From contig NW_019775466.1 of the NCBI RefSeq assembly GCF_001039355.2, forward strand, positions 1-60,148: a stretch of DNA of 60,148 bases, in the 5' to 3' direction. A model generated the notes under the pieces. It was not told where the DNA came from, ran no database searches, and saw nothing but the letters and a program-made list of their open reading frames with translations. Source of the stretch: Lingula anatina (Eukaryota > Brachiopoda > Lingulata > Lingulida > Lingulidae). The position numbers were made by a program, and so were the translations under genes. This document shows positions 20,271-33,300 of the stretch, piece by piece (the stretch's first letter is position 1; every line of letters starts with the position of its first letter).

Positions 20271-20842
20271 GGTACTTTTGTAGTATACCCCCCCCCCACC
20301 CTGTAACTTTCTGTAACTTTCACTTTTCAAACAGTTTTTTACATTTTCTTGTTCATCTATGTCAAAGCTGTTGAAATAAAATGCTTTTGTAATTACCTGT
20401 GGGATTTTTATTGGTTTTAATCACGTTTAATCCAGCCCATTGAAATACAATGTTAGAATCTTCAATTTACACCCGCAGTCAATAACTTGCCGCGTTTTCG
20501 TTGGCTAACTCTAAGGTAATTTTATGTGAACAAGTAGCTCATAATAATTTCACAGAGGAAGTCCAAGTATACAATGTATCAATCCTATGTTCACATAAAA
20601 TAAGGTAGAGTTAGCCAACTAAAACGCGGCAAGTTATTGACTGCGGGTACATTGTAAATTTTCACATTGTATTTCAATGGGGTGGATTAAACGTGATTAA
20701 AACTAATAAAAAGACCACAGGTAATTACAAAAACATTTTTTTTCAACAGCTTTGACATAGGTGAAAAAGACAATGTAAAAAAATGTTTGAAAAATGAAAG
20801 TTTCAGGAAGTCACAGGGTGGGGGGTATACTACAAAAGTACC
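20271..20842. mobile_element. Foldback element with about 260-bp inverted arms and 8-bp target duplication
   Basis: It begins GGTACTTTTGTAGTATACCC and ends with the complement GGGTATACTACAAAAGTACC. The arms stay complementary inward to a loop at about 20534-20588, including shared blocks around ACCCGCAGTCAATAACTTGC and ACGTTTAATCC, at roughly 90% identity by eye. GAAAAATC flanks both ends (20263-20270 and 20843-20850), a perfect 8-bp TSD. It has no ORF. It sits in POLR2K intron 1. An 8-bp TSD is typical of hAT-type transposition. Confidence 0.92.
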
Positions 20843-21112
20843 GAAAAATCACCGACCAGACGGATTAATATATTCGGCTGAAGTGTGCGCTTGGCTTCCT
20901 TCCTCGGCTCGCTCATAATATATCAACAATTACAAAATTTTATGCTTGCCTCCTTATCCTGTCTTTACAGCTTCACAGCTTACCAAGAGTCAGTAAATGT
21001 TGAAAATCTGTAGTAAAAATCTAGCTTATGTTTTTTTGTAAAATAGCACTTTGTTGAACATGTATCTTGGGATTAAAATACACTTTAAATATTGCATTGC
21101 ATATTTTCAGAG

Positions 21113-24100
21113 ATGGATCAAAAGCCAGATACAGCACAGCCAGTGAAACAGCAGCCCATGATTTACATTTGTGGAGGTGGGGGTCTTGAACATTGTCAAG
21201 GAACTCCATATTTTTATTTAATTATATGATAATATTACTTTAGTTCAGTTTTCAAAATTTAAGCTACACAGGACAATCCAATTACAATTTATAACCCTTT
21301 AGGGTATATTGTATTATTATCAGTATAGTATAAGCATAAACGCAACAAAGTAACACAAATATATATATACTAATGTACAAATTATTATCAAGATCACAAA
21401 CATGGTCTCCAGGTGTAGTGTAAAGGTCTTAGGGTTGATGGATGCATGCACCTACTAGTACATGGGTCTTATCTCAAGAAAAGACAAAGCTTAGAGGTGT
21501 CATCAATTCTAAAAATATTGCATGCTCAGATAATAAGCGTTCCTCAGATAAATGCCCTTTGATCTTTCCCGTCTCCTCCCAACTGCAACTGAATCATATT
21601 CCTGACATGTGTGTGTCATCTGCTCTTGCCAGTTCCCGCGATAAGGTATACTGTGAAATCAATTAAGGGTACTACCGACCAGTGCCATGTATTTTAATTT
21701 ATGCTCCAGCCTAAAGATTGTGGAGTGTAACTAAGGTAAGTCTTTTTACTAATTGAAATTTATAGAAATAGTAAAGCAAGATTAGAAGCATGGAATATAC
21801 AAAAAAAGACAAAAACAAATGGCCTCTGAATATATCAAACGTTTTTGCAATTTAGATAAATTACTTTGAAATTATTAACAAATTTTGATGCTTAAAATTT
21901 AGCAGTTAACTTCTTAGCACTTTGACCAATGTATTAAATGTTCTCTTATGAGGTACTGGGTATTACCCTTGCAATATGTCTTCATTGACCACATTTAACA
22001 TTGTATCTATCAGTATTAATAAATGGGATTATATTCATGTCATCTTTAACTGTGTTCTCTTGGAAGAGCTAGAAAAATTAAATGAACATGCAAAATGTAA
22101 TTCCTGTTTGATATTATAAATGATAGATTTAACCTTTTTAGGAAGCATTTTTTTCTTGCAAAATCATAACCATAACATAATGCAAGATGTTTTTAAGACC
22201 TGTCATAAACTGGATAACTCTTCTTGATTATTTTTCTTTTCTTTTTATAAAATTTCGTATCTTAAATTTTTATTAAGGTTGTTACAGTTTGTGGCAAAAT
22301 GGAGTCTAAATGTGGAATTGTGTTATATTAATTTTTGCAAGCCCTTTAACTTTTTTTTAGCATTGGGCAGTTTCTTTGAACTAGTTCAGACTGTAACTGT
22401 CGAACAGTTGATTCATATAATAAATAACAGTGACAGATTAAACGTATTTCATTGCATTATTTCATAATGTCCTACTGTATAGTCCATGTTGTTATTATTA
22501 TTATTATTTTTTTTTTTAACTTTTAGGTTTTCCTCTCTTTGTCCTACCATGGCATAAACAAGCTGGAAGAAAATACCCATTCTTGTGGTATGGAAAAAAA
22601 AAAGATTTGCCAACTCAAACTGTTTAAGTATCTTGGAAGGAATCATGTTCCACCACATGACCTTTGAAAGGTTTTCAAGTCAACATTATGACCTCACAGT
22701 GTCTACACATATTACAGGTGGAAATCAACAAGAATGGGTTTTACATTGTGAAATTATCAAATCCATAATGCAAACTGGATCAGAGCACAGAACAGCAGAC
22801 TAAGTTGGAAGTCATCATATTTGTTATGACATATATTCTTTTAGAACATTCATGCAATTTTTAATAAATCTCAACTACATGTACCTCTATTTACTTATTA
22901 CATTAGACATTAAGTAGCATTGTATTACCTCATAGGTGTAAATTTATCATATGTATTTAGTTTTACTCTTCTACTCTATAGTAATAAAGGAAAAGATTTA
23001 TGCATAAGTACCAGCAACAAGACATTTTATTATGAAGTTGACTAAAAAATTATAATAATAATATATGTAATATACATATAAAGTGAAGAATAAAAAATGC
23101 ATTTTAAACCTTTCAAAGTGTAACGTCTTGTGTACACACACCTTTTCTCTGAGAAAAAAATTAATGGAAGTTCTTTAGATATATAAGTAATGATGCACAT
23201 GTCAAATTTAACCTATATCTCCCCTATATTTAATGCTAATCAAAATAAAGCTCTATAGGGACAGCACAGGGATCAAAATGTCTGTGCATGTGCAAAAAGT
23301 GCACTTTTTGAAATGAAAAAATTCTTGCTACTAGCACTGAGTAATTTCACTATCATTAAGTGTTTTAATGCCTTCACTTGGTGACTATAAACGAAATTCA
23401 AATATGACTTTTCATGAAATGTCTTGTCTGTTTTTGCAAACCTCTCCCTCACTAAGAGAACAATGTCAGAACAGACGAGAACACAAACACTTTATAGACT
23501 TCCAAAAATCACATGTAATCATTTATTCACTTCATTCTCTTTTTATACAGTATTCCATAATTTGTGCCATAAATCTTGTTTCTAAAACATTGGCAAATAC
23601 ATATGAATATTTGGTGTCATTTTTTCCTTGACATATCAATTCCTCAAAACAATTTCAGTACCTTGCTGATTCAATCAAAAAGGTATTGATTCAACATTAC
23701 CACAGACAGCTGAACACTTGCGTCATTTCTCTTCTAAAAAAAATTAAGGAATCTTTCCATGGTGTTATAGCATGCTGGAGTAGCACTAGCTTTTTGCTTA
23801 GAAATATCACTACTTTTTCATCAATTTTTTTCTCCAAATGATTTTTATTCGACTAAGGCAAGTCAAATCAACCCTATTTTGTTTACCTAATTTAAGTCAG
23901 TTTTAGGATTTGGCTAAATTGGCAATTGAGAGTGCTACCTCAGTCATGTTTCACATTATATATACCTAGAGCTTATGATGGTGTCCTCTCACTTTTAAAT
24001 AATCTTTGCCATTTCAGAATGTCACCATGAAAATGAAATCCGTGCGCGGGACCCCATCCGCTGCCGGGAGTGTGGATATAGGATCATGTACAAGAAGAGA

Positions 24101-24475
24101 ACAAAAAGAAGTATCCTTTTTAGACCAAAAAAATGCATACATTTCTATAAAGTCAATCTGCATAATTAATTCATCTAAAAAAAAAACAATGGGCTAGTTC
24201 TTAAAACAAAATCATACATGTATACCGCTAGCCAACTTTGAAGTAATATATTTATGAATAAATTTTTTAAGGGACAAAATTACAGTTTATTCTATTGATT
24301 GATATTACTCTTGGGTTATATGAGGAATGTCCTTTTCTTAATACGCACATTTGTTTTAAATTCAGAGAATATTTATTATTGAACTGATTGTCAATGAAAA
24401 TCTCTCCTCAGATGTTTTATGAATGTTTTGTTTTCCTTAACTGCTATCACAGTGGTTGTATTTGATGCTCGGTGA
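21113..24475 (+). CDS. POLR2K: DNA-directed RNA polymerases I, II and III subunit RPABC4 (RPB12)
   Basis: Small zinc-binding subunit shared by all three nuclear RNA polymerases; it stabilises the RPB3/RPB11 (or AC40/AC19) platform. Coding exons: 21113-21176, 24018-24110, 24453-24475; total 59 aa (human 58). Start ATG lies 2 nt into the exon beginning 21111; a separate 5' UTR exon ends at 19899. The protein reads [20 protein letters not shown], then the zinc ribbon with Cys20, Cys23, Cys37 and Cys40 ([10 protein letters not shown]...RCRECGYRI), and ends KRTKRMVVFDAR. It differs from the human protein at only a few positions after residue 12. The donor of the first coding exon (GTGGGG) is weak but needed for phase. 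AATAAA at 24803-24808 is the likely poly(A) signal. The tiny 23-nt last coding exon is easily missed by gene finders. Confidence 0.97.
21177..24017 (+). other. POLR2K intron 2
   Basis: 2.8 kb, AT-rich, no convincing coding exon. It contains ATT/T tracts near 22490-22518 and a perfect 18-bp palindrome CAAAAAGTGCACTTTTTG at 23293-23310. Short ORFs here have no family signature. Confidence 0.6.
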
Positions 24476-25533
24476 CATTTTCATCAGGATAACAACAGAG
24501 ACTTTGAACAGATTGACTTGAAACAGTAACTCTCTTAAGCAGGTATTAACCAAGGGAGAGACAAAAATCTTGAGATATTTTCATGGCTGTGACAAACACT
24601 GGTTCAAAAGAATGGCACTTTCTTGTTACGTGCCAGCTACAAGTCAGTACCAGCTGTGGGGAGAAAAAGGCATTTTGTTGAATAGTTGCTTCTGTGTCGA
24701 CTGCAAGGAAAACATGATATTTGCATCGATCTGAACTATAGAATGTGACAGTTAACATTTTATGTAAAAGTAAAAATGTTAGAAAGCCCCAAGTTTCCCC
24801 CCAATAAAGTTCAACAGACCATTTGATCTTTCCAGTTTTCATTTTTTTTTAAATAAATAAATGATTATATAATAAAATTGCTGTTAAAAGTTTATTTCAT
24901 TTAAACTTTTTTACGGTATTTCTATTTGGAAATTTTTAAAATTTGAAACATTTTACATATTGTTACTTTCAAACATAAAAGATGAGAATGTATTAAAGAT
25001 ATTTGCAGGTCCAATTTTGTATGTAACAACACAAATTTCATAACTGCCAGTAAATGACAAAAATGTACAAATTGTATCGTATAAGGTTGATGTTCCATGA
25101 AGTTTTATTAACATCCAAAACCTTTTCAAATGCAAAGAACAAGATAACTTGGCAACACTGAAAAATAAATTGTTCATGAAAAGGTCTTTTTGCTTTAAAT
25201 AGAGGTACAGAAGCTTTTGGTTGTGAACAGTCTTTGATTCGAAGGACTGCTCTCATGTAGGTTTGTTGGCAAGGTCAACACAATTCATGTTGTGTTAGTT
25301 GAGCTGTGTGTAATGTGTGGCGCAATCTAGGAAGAGAGCTGTCACGGTGGATTCCGTACTTGTGTATCTCCGTGTCAGTAAGCTGAAGACGATAACTTGA
25401 TCAACCAACGCCTTATTCGGGTGCGTCTTTAAAACGACGGAATTTTGAAATTGGCAACTAATTATTTAAGCAGATAAATCAATAAAAAAAAAAACCTTCG
25501 CAAGTGGTATCATATAAAATGCGCATCAACAAT

Positions 25534-25605
<72 letters not shown>

Positions 25606-26108
25606 CACAATGGATGCGGCACATTTCTTTCGCCATATCCAAGGATTTCATTTATTATTATTTCTTTTTAAATTTTTTGTGATAGAAAATACCAATAATC
25701 CTGCAAGGAATTGAAAAATGCCTTTTGTCTGAGCAGGTGGTGCAAAAAGAGATCAGGCGATTTTTCTCCAACGCAATGCAATTACGCAGATGTTTTTCGA
25801 TTTGCGTTCTATATTTTAATAACAAAGGAGGGTTGGGATGGAGAAACAGATAAGAAATGACATGTTTTGATTATTTTGTAATTCGTACTTTTGATTTAAT
25901 GTTTTGCAATAACAGTACTGATATAGACCTAAAGGCCAAATAAAAACGATTTCAAACTGTACATCTGCAAGTATGCCAAAGATAAAAAGCATGTAAAAAA
26001 TTCTCTATTTTTTTAAAAAAAAAATTGAAAATTTTTCGTCGTTGTCATAAGGTCTAGACTTCTGTGTGAGAGAGAAAATCCCCAGAAAACGATCGTTGGA
26101 AAATCAAG
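24476..26108. other. POLR2K 3' UTR and POLR2K-Tribbles spacer
   Basis: AATAAA at 24803-24808 probably ends POLR2K. The remainder is AT-rich with no gene; it holds the 63-base poly(A) at 25540-25602. Confidence 0.55.
25540..25602. repeat. Poly(A) run of 63 bases
   Basis: An unbroken A tract far longer than any other in the window. No retroposon body or matching target duplication is visible around it, so the origin (retroposon tail, slippage or assembly effect) is open. Confidence 0.9.
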
Positions 26109-26371
26109 TTGCGTCATTTTTTCATTGATTGGGAAAATCCACGCTTGCTTTGTTCTCAAAACAAAGCAATACTGAATCGTGCACATTAGAAAAATGGACG
26201 CAGGGTATGCGGTGTGATATAACATCACCACATTCCTTGTCTGAAAAATATTTGCAGGACTCCAGAAATATTTGTGACGCAAAACAGATTTTGTTGACAA
26301 CTTTAAAAGTGGTCGACTTTTGTTACTCCATATATGGCAGTTACTACACGTGGACTATTTCTCTTGCGTCA
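26109..26371. promoter_or_regulatory. Cluster of three TGACGCAA (CRE-C/EBP composite) sites upstream of Tribbles
   Basis: Exact TTGCGTCA at 26109-26116 and 26364-26371, and its complement TGACGCAA at 26275-26282. The octamer joins a CRE half-site to a C/EBP half-site, the type bound by ATF4-C/EBP heterodimers. A further CRE-like TGACGTAG lies at 26590-26597. The cluster lies about 1-1.3 kb upstream of the Tribbles ATG. Function is inferred. Confidence 0.55.
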
Positions 26372-27398
26372 CGTATGTTGTTTACCTACTAGTTCACTCC
26401 CGTTGTCTCCAAAAAAATAGTGCGACAAAATTCATTGATTGCCGTAAAACAAATAAAATTATACCCTAAACCATTATTATGATTACAAGGGTTTTAAATA
26501 CGTGTTGAAAAACTACCTAAAATATGAATTTTGCCAAGATATTAAATTTATTTTTGCGCACGCAATTTCCCTCCAGCGCATTGATCTGATGACGTAGTTC
26601 CGGGTTGGGTCAGTAAAGGTGAATCACACGTTGCCTTTATTCACAATGGCAACGTCGTCGTTCGTGGCGTCATACGAATTTTAAACCGGGAGGGGAGACA
26701 GTACAGTCCCTTCCCACTAAGTTACATCTTGCAGATCGCCATCGACGTTTCTGAGCACCCGAAGTCGGAGTCTTTGCCTACAAACGAAGCCAGAAAATCA
26801 GAGCTGAAGGAACGTGACCGCCAGCACAGTGTGTCAGTAAGGGTGACTAATCCGTACCTTGTTTCATCAGACGGATGCAATACGAAGTAAAAGGGTGACT
26901 CTATTTCAGTATAGTCAGCAATATTCCATTTTACCACCACATGTGTAACGCTGACCTTTTTACGGATCAAGACCGGACCGGATTATAGGACTACGTTTAT
27001 ACCGAACGCCGATCACCGTCTCACGTACTGTTGCTTTCCAACTCTTATTCGGAAACGCAGTTTTTATTACCATCAAAGTATTCGCGAAAGTTCCAGCTTA
27101 GAATGCTGGATAATTAAGTCATCTAAGTACATGATCAGGGAGCTCTGTTATTTATTCCACTTTATGAACAGCGACTGAGCGGTTGTTTAGGTTCGCACGT
27201 GGTGGACACAAAGAACGCAAGAGACAATAGTCATTGTGTTAATAGGAGTGTCTCATCGTCTATCTTTACTTCAACTCATCACATCGGACTTTAAGGGATC
27301 GCGGTGAAAAAGAGAGACAACCAGCTTGCTCAGTTTTTAAACATAATCCTCTGGAGTAAGCGAAGAAATTTGGGGAGATAAACAAAATAAATTCCCAC
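26372..27398 (+). promoter_or_regulatory. Tribbles proximal promoter and 5' UTR region
   Basis: Less AT-rich than the flanking DNA, no ORF of note. The transcription start cannot be placed from sequence. A CRE-like TGACGTAG lies at 26590-26597. The stretch directly before the ATG (27300-27398) reads as ordinary 5' UTR. Confidence 0.45.
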
Positions 27399-30300
27399 AT
27401 GAGCGTGCGACGCACAAGGCCAAGGCCGATCATAATTCCAAATGCTCGAAAGAATGTGGACTTACAAACTCCACCCCACTTGGGGAATCTTACCCCAGAT
27501 CTTCAGCCGAACAGCCCGCCCGTGTTCCCCTGTGCTACCCAGCACGAGGTGGCCAGGCTGGGCCAGTATATCCTCACTGAGCCTCTAGACGGAGAAGACG
27601 TATACCAGGCAGTCAATATTCACACACACGAGAAATTTATTTGTAAAGTAAGTATTGGGAATTGTATAAATCTCATTTCCTTATTTCATATGTCAAGCAT
27701 TTATTGCTGGAGATCTGTATATTATTAAGGGAGTAAGAAAATGAATAGAAACGAAATATTGTGTGGCAATGATATTTTTGATAAAGAAAGTGGGTGACCG
27801 ATTTACAGAAATTCCTAATGTCATGAAATATTTCCTCGTTTCGAAATATGTTCTCAAAATCAATACACTTTACTTATTGATTATGAATTATGAAGAATGC
27901 AATGCATGGGTTTTTACCACATGGCAAATTCCAATATTTAGCAAAAATTACACAACTTGGGTTATGAAATTAATGCCTGATCTTGTGAAATAACAGTCCA
28001 TGTTGGGTCAGTTTTTGCCCGTGAAGCCATGGAGGGACCAAGCATTTTTGTCCAGTCATGGTATTGCTGACCCAGCTCAGCTGAGCATACATATTGTGCT
28101 TGCTTATGCAATCCCGATGCTATGTATTTCACATATGCGTGAAAGCTCTAGAATTTTCCGACATAACATCAGCAGATGTGTTGAGTGACATGCAAAAACT
28201 TGTCCCTTTTACGAGTGGCATGATTGGTTTATCTGTGTTGACTTAATTCTCGAAAGGGTAATTTGCGTTCAATACAAGACAAAAGTTGGTGCTCTAATTA
28301 GATATTGCATATAAAAAGTCGAGGAAAAAATTGACCACCTGTAGAAAAAATTGCTTGTGAAAGTATAGATATGAAAAGTATTTGAAAGAATGGTAAAGTC
28401 ATTCGAAATAACCACAAATATAAATTTCTATGTGTGAAATAATTCCAAAGCAATAATTAATCATTAACTGGTATGCTTCATGCCTGTTAAATGAGACGTG
28501 AGGCAGGTGCAACCTTTTCCCAGCCCACATGGGAGAGAAAGCTTGTGTTGTTGCTATTCTAAGTACCGTACCCATCTCTAATTAGACCATTATATACCAC
28601 AGCCTTTGCTAATATTTAGGATGGTAATCGGATTGTATTAAGACAAAGGACATTGGTCAAGGATGATGCAGGGTTTCATGTAGCGGTCAGTGTTTTGTTT
28701 CAAGGCCTGGTCAGTGTTTGTTCAGACCAGGCTGTAGTTTAGACAAAGGAAGATGTGGAGTCATCAGAGGTGAATGGAGTGACTACGTGCGCTGATGCTC
28801 GCATCTAGTCTGACTCAGGCTTGTGACTGTGATGGGGAAGTGAAGGATGGGGGTGGGGGGGCATGGTTTCAAGAATTATCAAAAATGGATTGTTTTGTGA
28901 CTTCGACAAATTTTTTCTGCATTGATTATTACTAGGGAATGAGGGGATGGGGGCTTAGTTTCTTTTTTTTCTCAAATTGGTGATCTCTGGTGAATAAATC
29001 CAAATAATTATCAAACATGAATTGTTTTCAGACTTTGAAAAAAAAATGAATAGTCAAAGTTGTAGACATATGCCTGGGCTGTAATGCAACCCTATTTTAT
29101 AGCTGCTGAATATAAATTCCTGTAGATGCTGTTTTAGTGCCGTGTTACATGAATGATGCAGCACCAGTATGCGATGCATCAACCTTATCAGATCTCCTTT
29201 GGCTGATGTGTAATGTCACACCCAAGTGAATTATTTGAAGCATTTTATGTAAAAATGACCTCAGTTATCAACATGTGCATTTTTTCTAGTCATCTCTCGG
29301 CTTGTATATTTAGTGTTTTTATTTCTGCACCTGCATTGGCGTGAAAAAGGGATAGGGCTTCAATAAAAACAAATAATGTTGTTATTAGCAATGAAATATA
29401 TCAATAAATAAGGCCATGTGTCAGCTGGCAGTGGTTGTGGCTTCTGCCCGCACTTCCTCTCGTGCCTGTATTAGTGGAGAAGAGCTTTGACATTTCCGTT
29501 TATCATTGTTTTTCTAAACTACTATATCCGGTGTTATTGTAGACCCTGAGGGGAAGGGGGGGCGTTACGTCAAGGCATGGTGTAGCCGCCTGCTTCAGAT
29601 GTTACATAAATGTCAGTTCTTGTCTGTCTGCATGTTCTGCGTCATGATTAAGTCATTGTTATTTGTTGTATTATTTTTTTGTGCACACAGTTTGTATTGA
29701 TAGCAGGTGCAGTATTTCATCAATCGTGTCTGTTTTTAAACAAAGAAGTGATAAAACATGCTATACATCCCACAGGGTATTTGATTCTACTCAGAGTGAT
29801 TTAACGTTCGAGATGTAGCTTCATTTTGTTTCTTTTTTCCTCTTTGTCCCTAGGTATATGATATCCATGCGTATCGCCAGCAGCTGCGAGCCTACTGGAG
29901 CGTGGACTACGATGCTGACTGCATCAACCACATCACGGAAATCATCCTCGGCGAGACCAAAGCCTACGCATTCTTTGAGAAAAACTTTGGTGACCTGCAC
30001 ACACACGTGCGTAATGAACGTAAACTCAAAGAGCGAGAGGCCAAGAAGCTATTTGCTCAAATCGTGCGCGCTGTGCAGAGATGCCACGAAAATGGGATCG
30101 TCCTGCGCGACCTGAAGCTGAGGAAGTTTGTGTTTCAAGATGAATTGAGGTGGGTGGTAGTGCACTTAGGCCATTTATTTATTATTTATTGATTTATTTT
30201 CTTGCACAACACTGCAACAACAAATGAAACTCGGCCAATCAGATACCTGGGGGTCTGATATGCCTTTCATTTAGAAAACATCGGAGATAAGGGTGCCCTT

Positions 30301-33300
30301 ATGTCAGTTATATTAGGTACAAATTTTAGATAAAAAAAAAGTTCTATCCTTATATGGAGGATGGGAATTTTTCGTAAAGTTTTCTTTTAATAAGTTGCTG
30401 TGGTCGAGTACAGTTTTCTTAGATAATTTACTCATTTTATTCCATGTGCACTCTTTTGTGTCGGTGTGAATCATGGAGTCAATGAAGGAAGTAAGAAAGT
30501 CTGGCTTCAGTTATGCCATGGATCTGTGTTTAAATGAAAGTGCACAGAGTGAAGGAGTGTAGCTGCCCTGTGGACCAGTCTCAGGTTCTTGACTCCACAT
30601 GTAGATTGAAATTACTCTCATATTTTCACTTTCTCCGGTTGCCTTGGGTGATTACCTTCCTGAAATATAGTACAGGTAAACCAGCGAACCAGGAAGTAAG
30701 GCCAGACTTTCTTGCGGTTCAGGTGGAGTCACAAATTCAAATATATACATTTTTTCTTCCTGGTTCAAATCTTTAACCGTTGCACAACCTACATGTTATC
30801 AGGTTTTGGTAGTGAAGTTATACTGTTCTTTTCAACGAGGTTCAAGTCCACGTTTGGTTGCCTATGTGCCAAGACGGCAATAAAATCAGACACACTAGTG
30901 ACACTGAGCATGCTTTGTATTTAAATTAATAACATGTCACAACACTTCTCTGTGTGCTGTTAATGAAGGTCCATTACCAATGAGAGAATCAGTCGGGGTA
31001 ACTACCCCAGTATAACAAGTGACACACTGACAGAGTTGTATATATTAGGATAGTTCCTGGTACCAGCTAGGGTGCAGAGAGAGGGCAGTGTGTCCCTTTG
31101 TGAGCTTTCCCCTGTCTCCGACTGGTCCTATGTCATTACCTCCGCCTATATAATTACTGGGCCCAGATAGGGAGACAGAGAGGTTTTTTGTCTACGTTAA
31201 TGACATAGCACGGGTCTTAGGTTTTTGAGTGGGAGGACGTGGATAACTCTCTTGTTTCCTGATTTGTTTTGTGATCGTTTGCAGCTTCTTCACGTGAAAG
31301 TGAAAGAATTTATATGAAAATATCAGGCTTACATTGCTGTGCTATGTGTAGTTATGGAAAAAGAAAAATGAAATGTTATTATGTTTTCTCAATTGTTTTC
31401 CCTATGGCTTCCTGTATTATTAAAGCTCAGATATTAATGTTGAAACCCCCCTGAAGTGCCCCTGGTGTTGTTTAAGCAATGTCCTATTAGTCGTAATTAT
31501 GTGACCTACTTTGTATTAAGGCGTAGATCTGGGCTTGTAGCAGTGGACTGACCCGCATTCTTTCTGTGGCTGCACCTTATGTGTCCGTGTGAAAGGTCGG
31601 TAAACAAAATTAATGACTGACCACTTTCTGGGTCTGAATTTTTTTTAATGAAAAATGTATTGGAAGGCCTCATCAAATGTAAGTGAAATTTCTCAACGTT
31701 AGATTTTTCATGAATGTGGAAAGATATTTTTTAAGAGCTTGTTCTTGTGAGGATTATGTGTCCTGACGGAGGAATGAGTTTCACAGAAATCAATTTTCCT
31801 GGAAGTAGAGGCGAGGAAGCCGGGGACATGAGTTGCTTAGTAACAAAACCTAAGACTTAACTCTTGTGGATAATTAGCCATTTGTCAGTTTTGATTGTGG
31901 AATTATGAAGTGCAAACACATCCTGTGGATGTTAGGCAGACTACACCGACATTTTTCCCCATCTTGCTAGTACAATATTTTGGGATCCATTCGTCATATC
32001 TTTTTATGGAACTATTGACACATTTTCAGGACTGAAAATAGATTTACATAAGACGTGATTCTGAGAACTGTCAATGGTCATTGTCTGCGTTTTCCCCCCC
32101 TTGATTTATCAGTTGGCAAAAAAAAATCATCTACTGTGCAGCATAAAATGCTTGAACACAACCCTTGGAAAACGTCCAGTCATTTCCATGAAATATTATA
32201 TGGCACCAGCATCAGCTGTTCCATGGAGGCAGATAAATAGAGAATACCACAATGTTGATACGGCCAACTGATTTACTGTTGCCATCTCTTCCTGGCTGGA
32301 TCGATTTCTTCCTGGCTGGATCGATTTTTGTTACTGTCGAATTGAGCTGGTGTCCTGGGATTCCGCGAGAGATTAATTCTCTCCCAGGCCGCTGGTCGTC
32401 ATTAACTGCTTCGTTGTCTCTGTGTTTCTGATGTTTTAATTAGTAGGTCAGATGCAGCGGAGCAATTAATTTCTTAGTTTGGGAAGATGGTTATTTGTAT
32501 GCCTGCATGTTTCAGGCTTGAAAAAGTTCCAGTTTCTTTCCTGGTGAAACTTGCAGACCCTTGGGTGATTCAGAGCATTTTCCAATTTATATGTGTCTTA
32601 ATCTCATTTAATTACACACACAAACACACAGAAAAAAGTTTTGAAATTTTTCTGAGAATCCCTGATATAGATGCTCTTTAAACGTGATACACAATAAAGC
32701 AATTGAGAAAGAGAATACAAGCAAGTCTTAAAATAGATATCCTGTGGGAAAGAAAATCAATAAACCACAAAAAAGTGAAAACAAATTCTCTTGTCTTAAA
32801 GGGCATTTCACTGGAAATATTGCTAAATATTTCGATCAATTTGTGTTCTAGTCACGTAAATCACTTTTCTTGAACAAAAATATACTGGTGAAATAATATG
32901 TTCATCCGGTGCTGTAAACACACCTGTTTTTAACAGCCAGAAAGGAAATAAATAGATTTTGGAAGAGTCTTATTTGACATCGGCATATCTGGTAGAGATA
33001 AAGGAAGATCTCTCCGCTGTGTGTAAGTTTGGAAGTACTGAGGTGGGTGCAGATGAACCTGGGCTCCCTTGAAGGCTGTGGAGCACTGCTCACTTTTTGT
33101 GTGTATTCATACAAAAATATCCCCGTCTGGCATACAATACAACATTGTTTATTTGCAACCTCATTTGAATTTAGTCCCCCATCCCCCTCCTAATATTGCT
33201 GTGGTTGCTAGTTTTATGGCTTGAAACTAGGTTCATGATCCCAAAAAATGCATTTCTCAGTAAAGAAGTGGTTATTATAGCATGGTGTTAGTTTTCTGTG

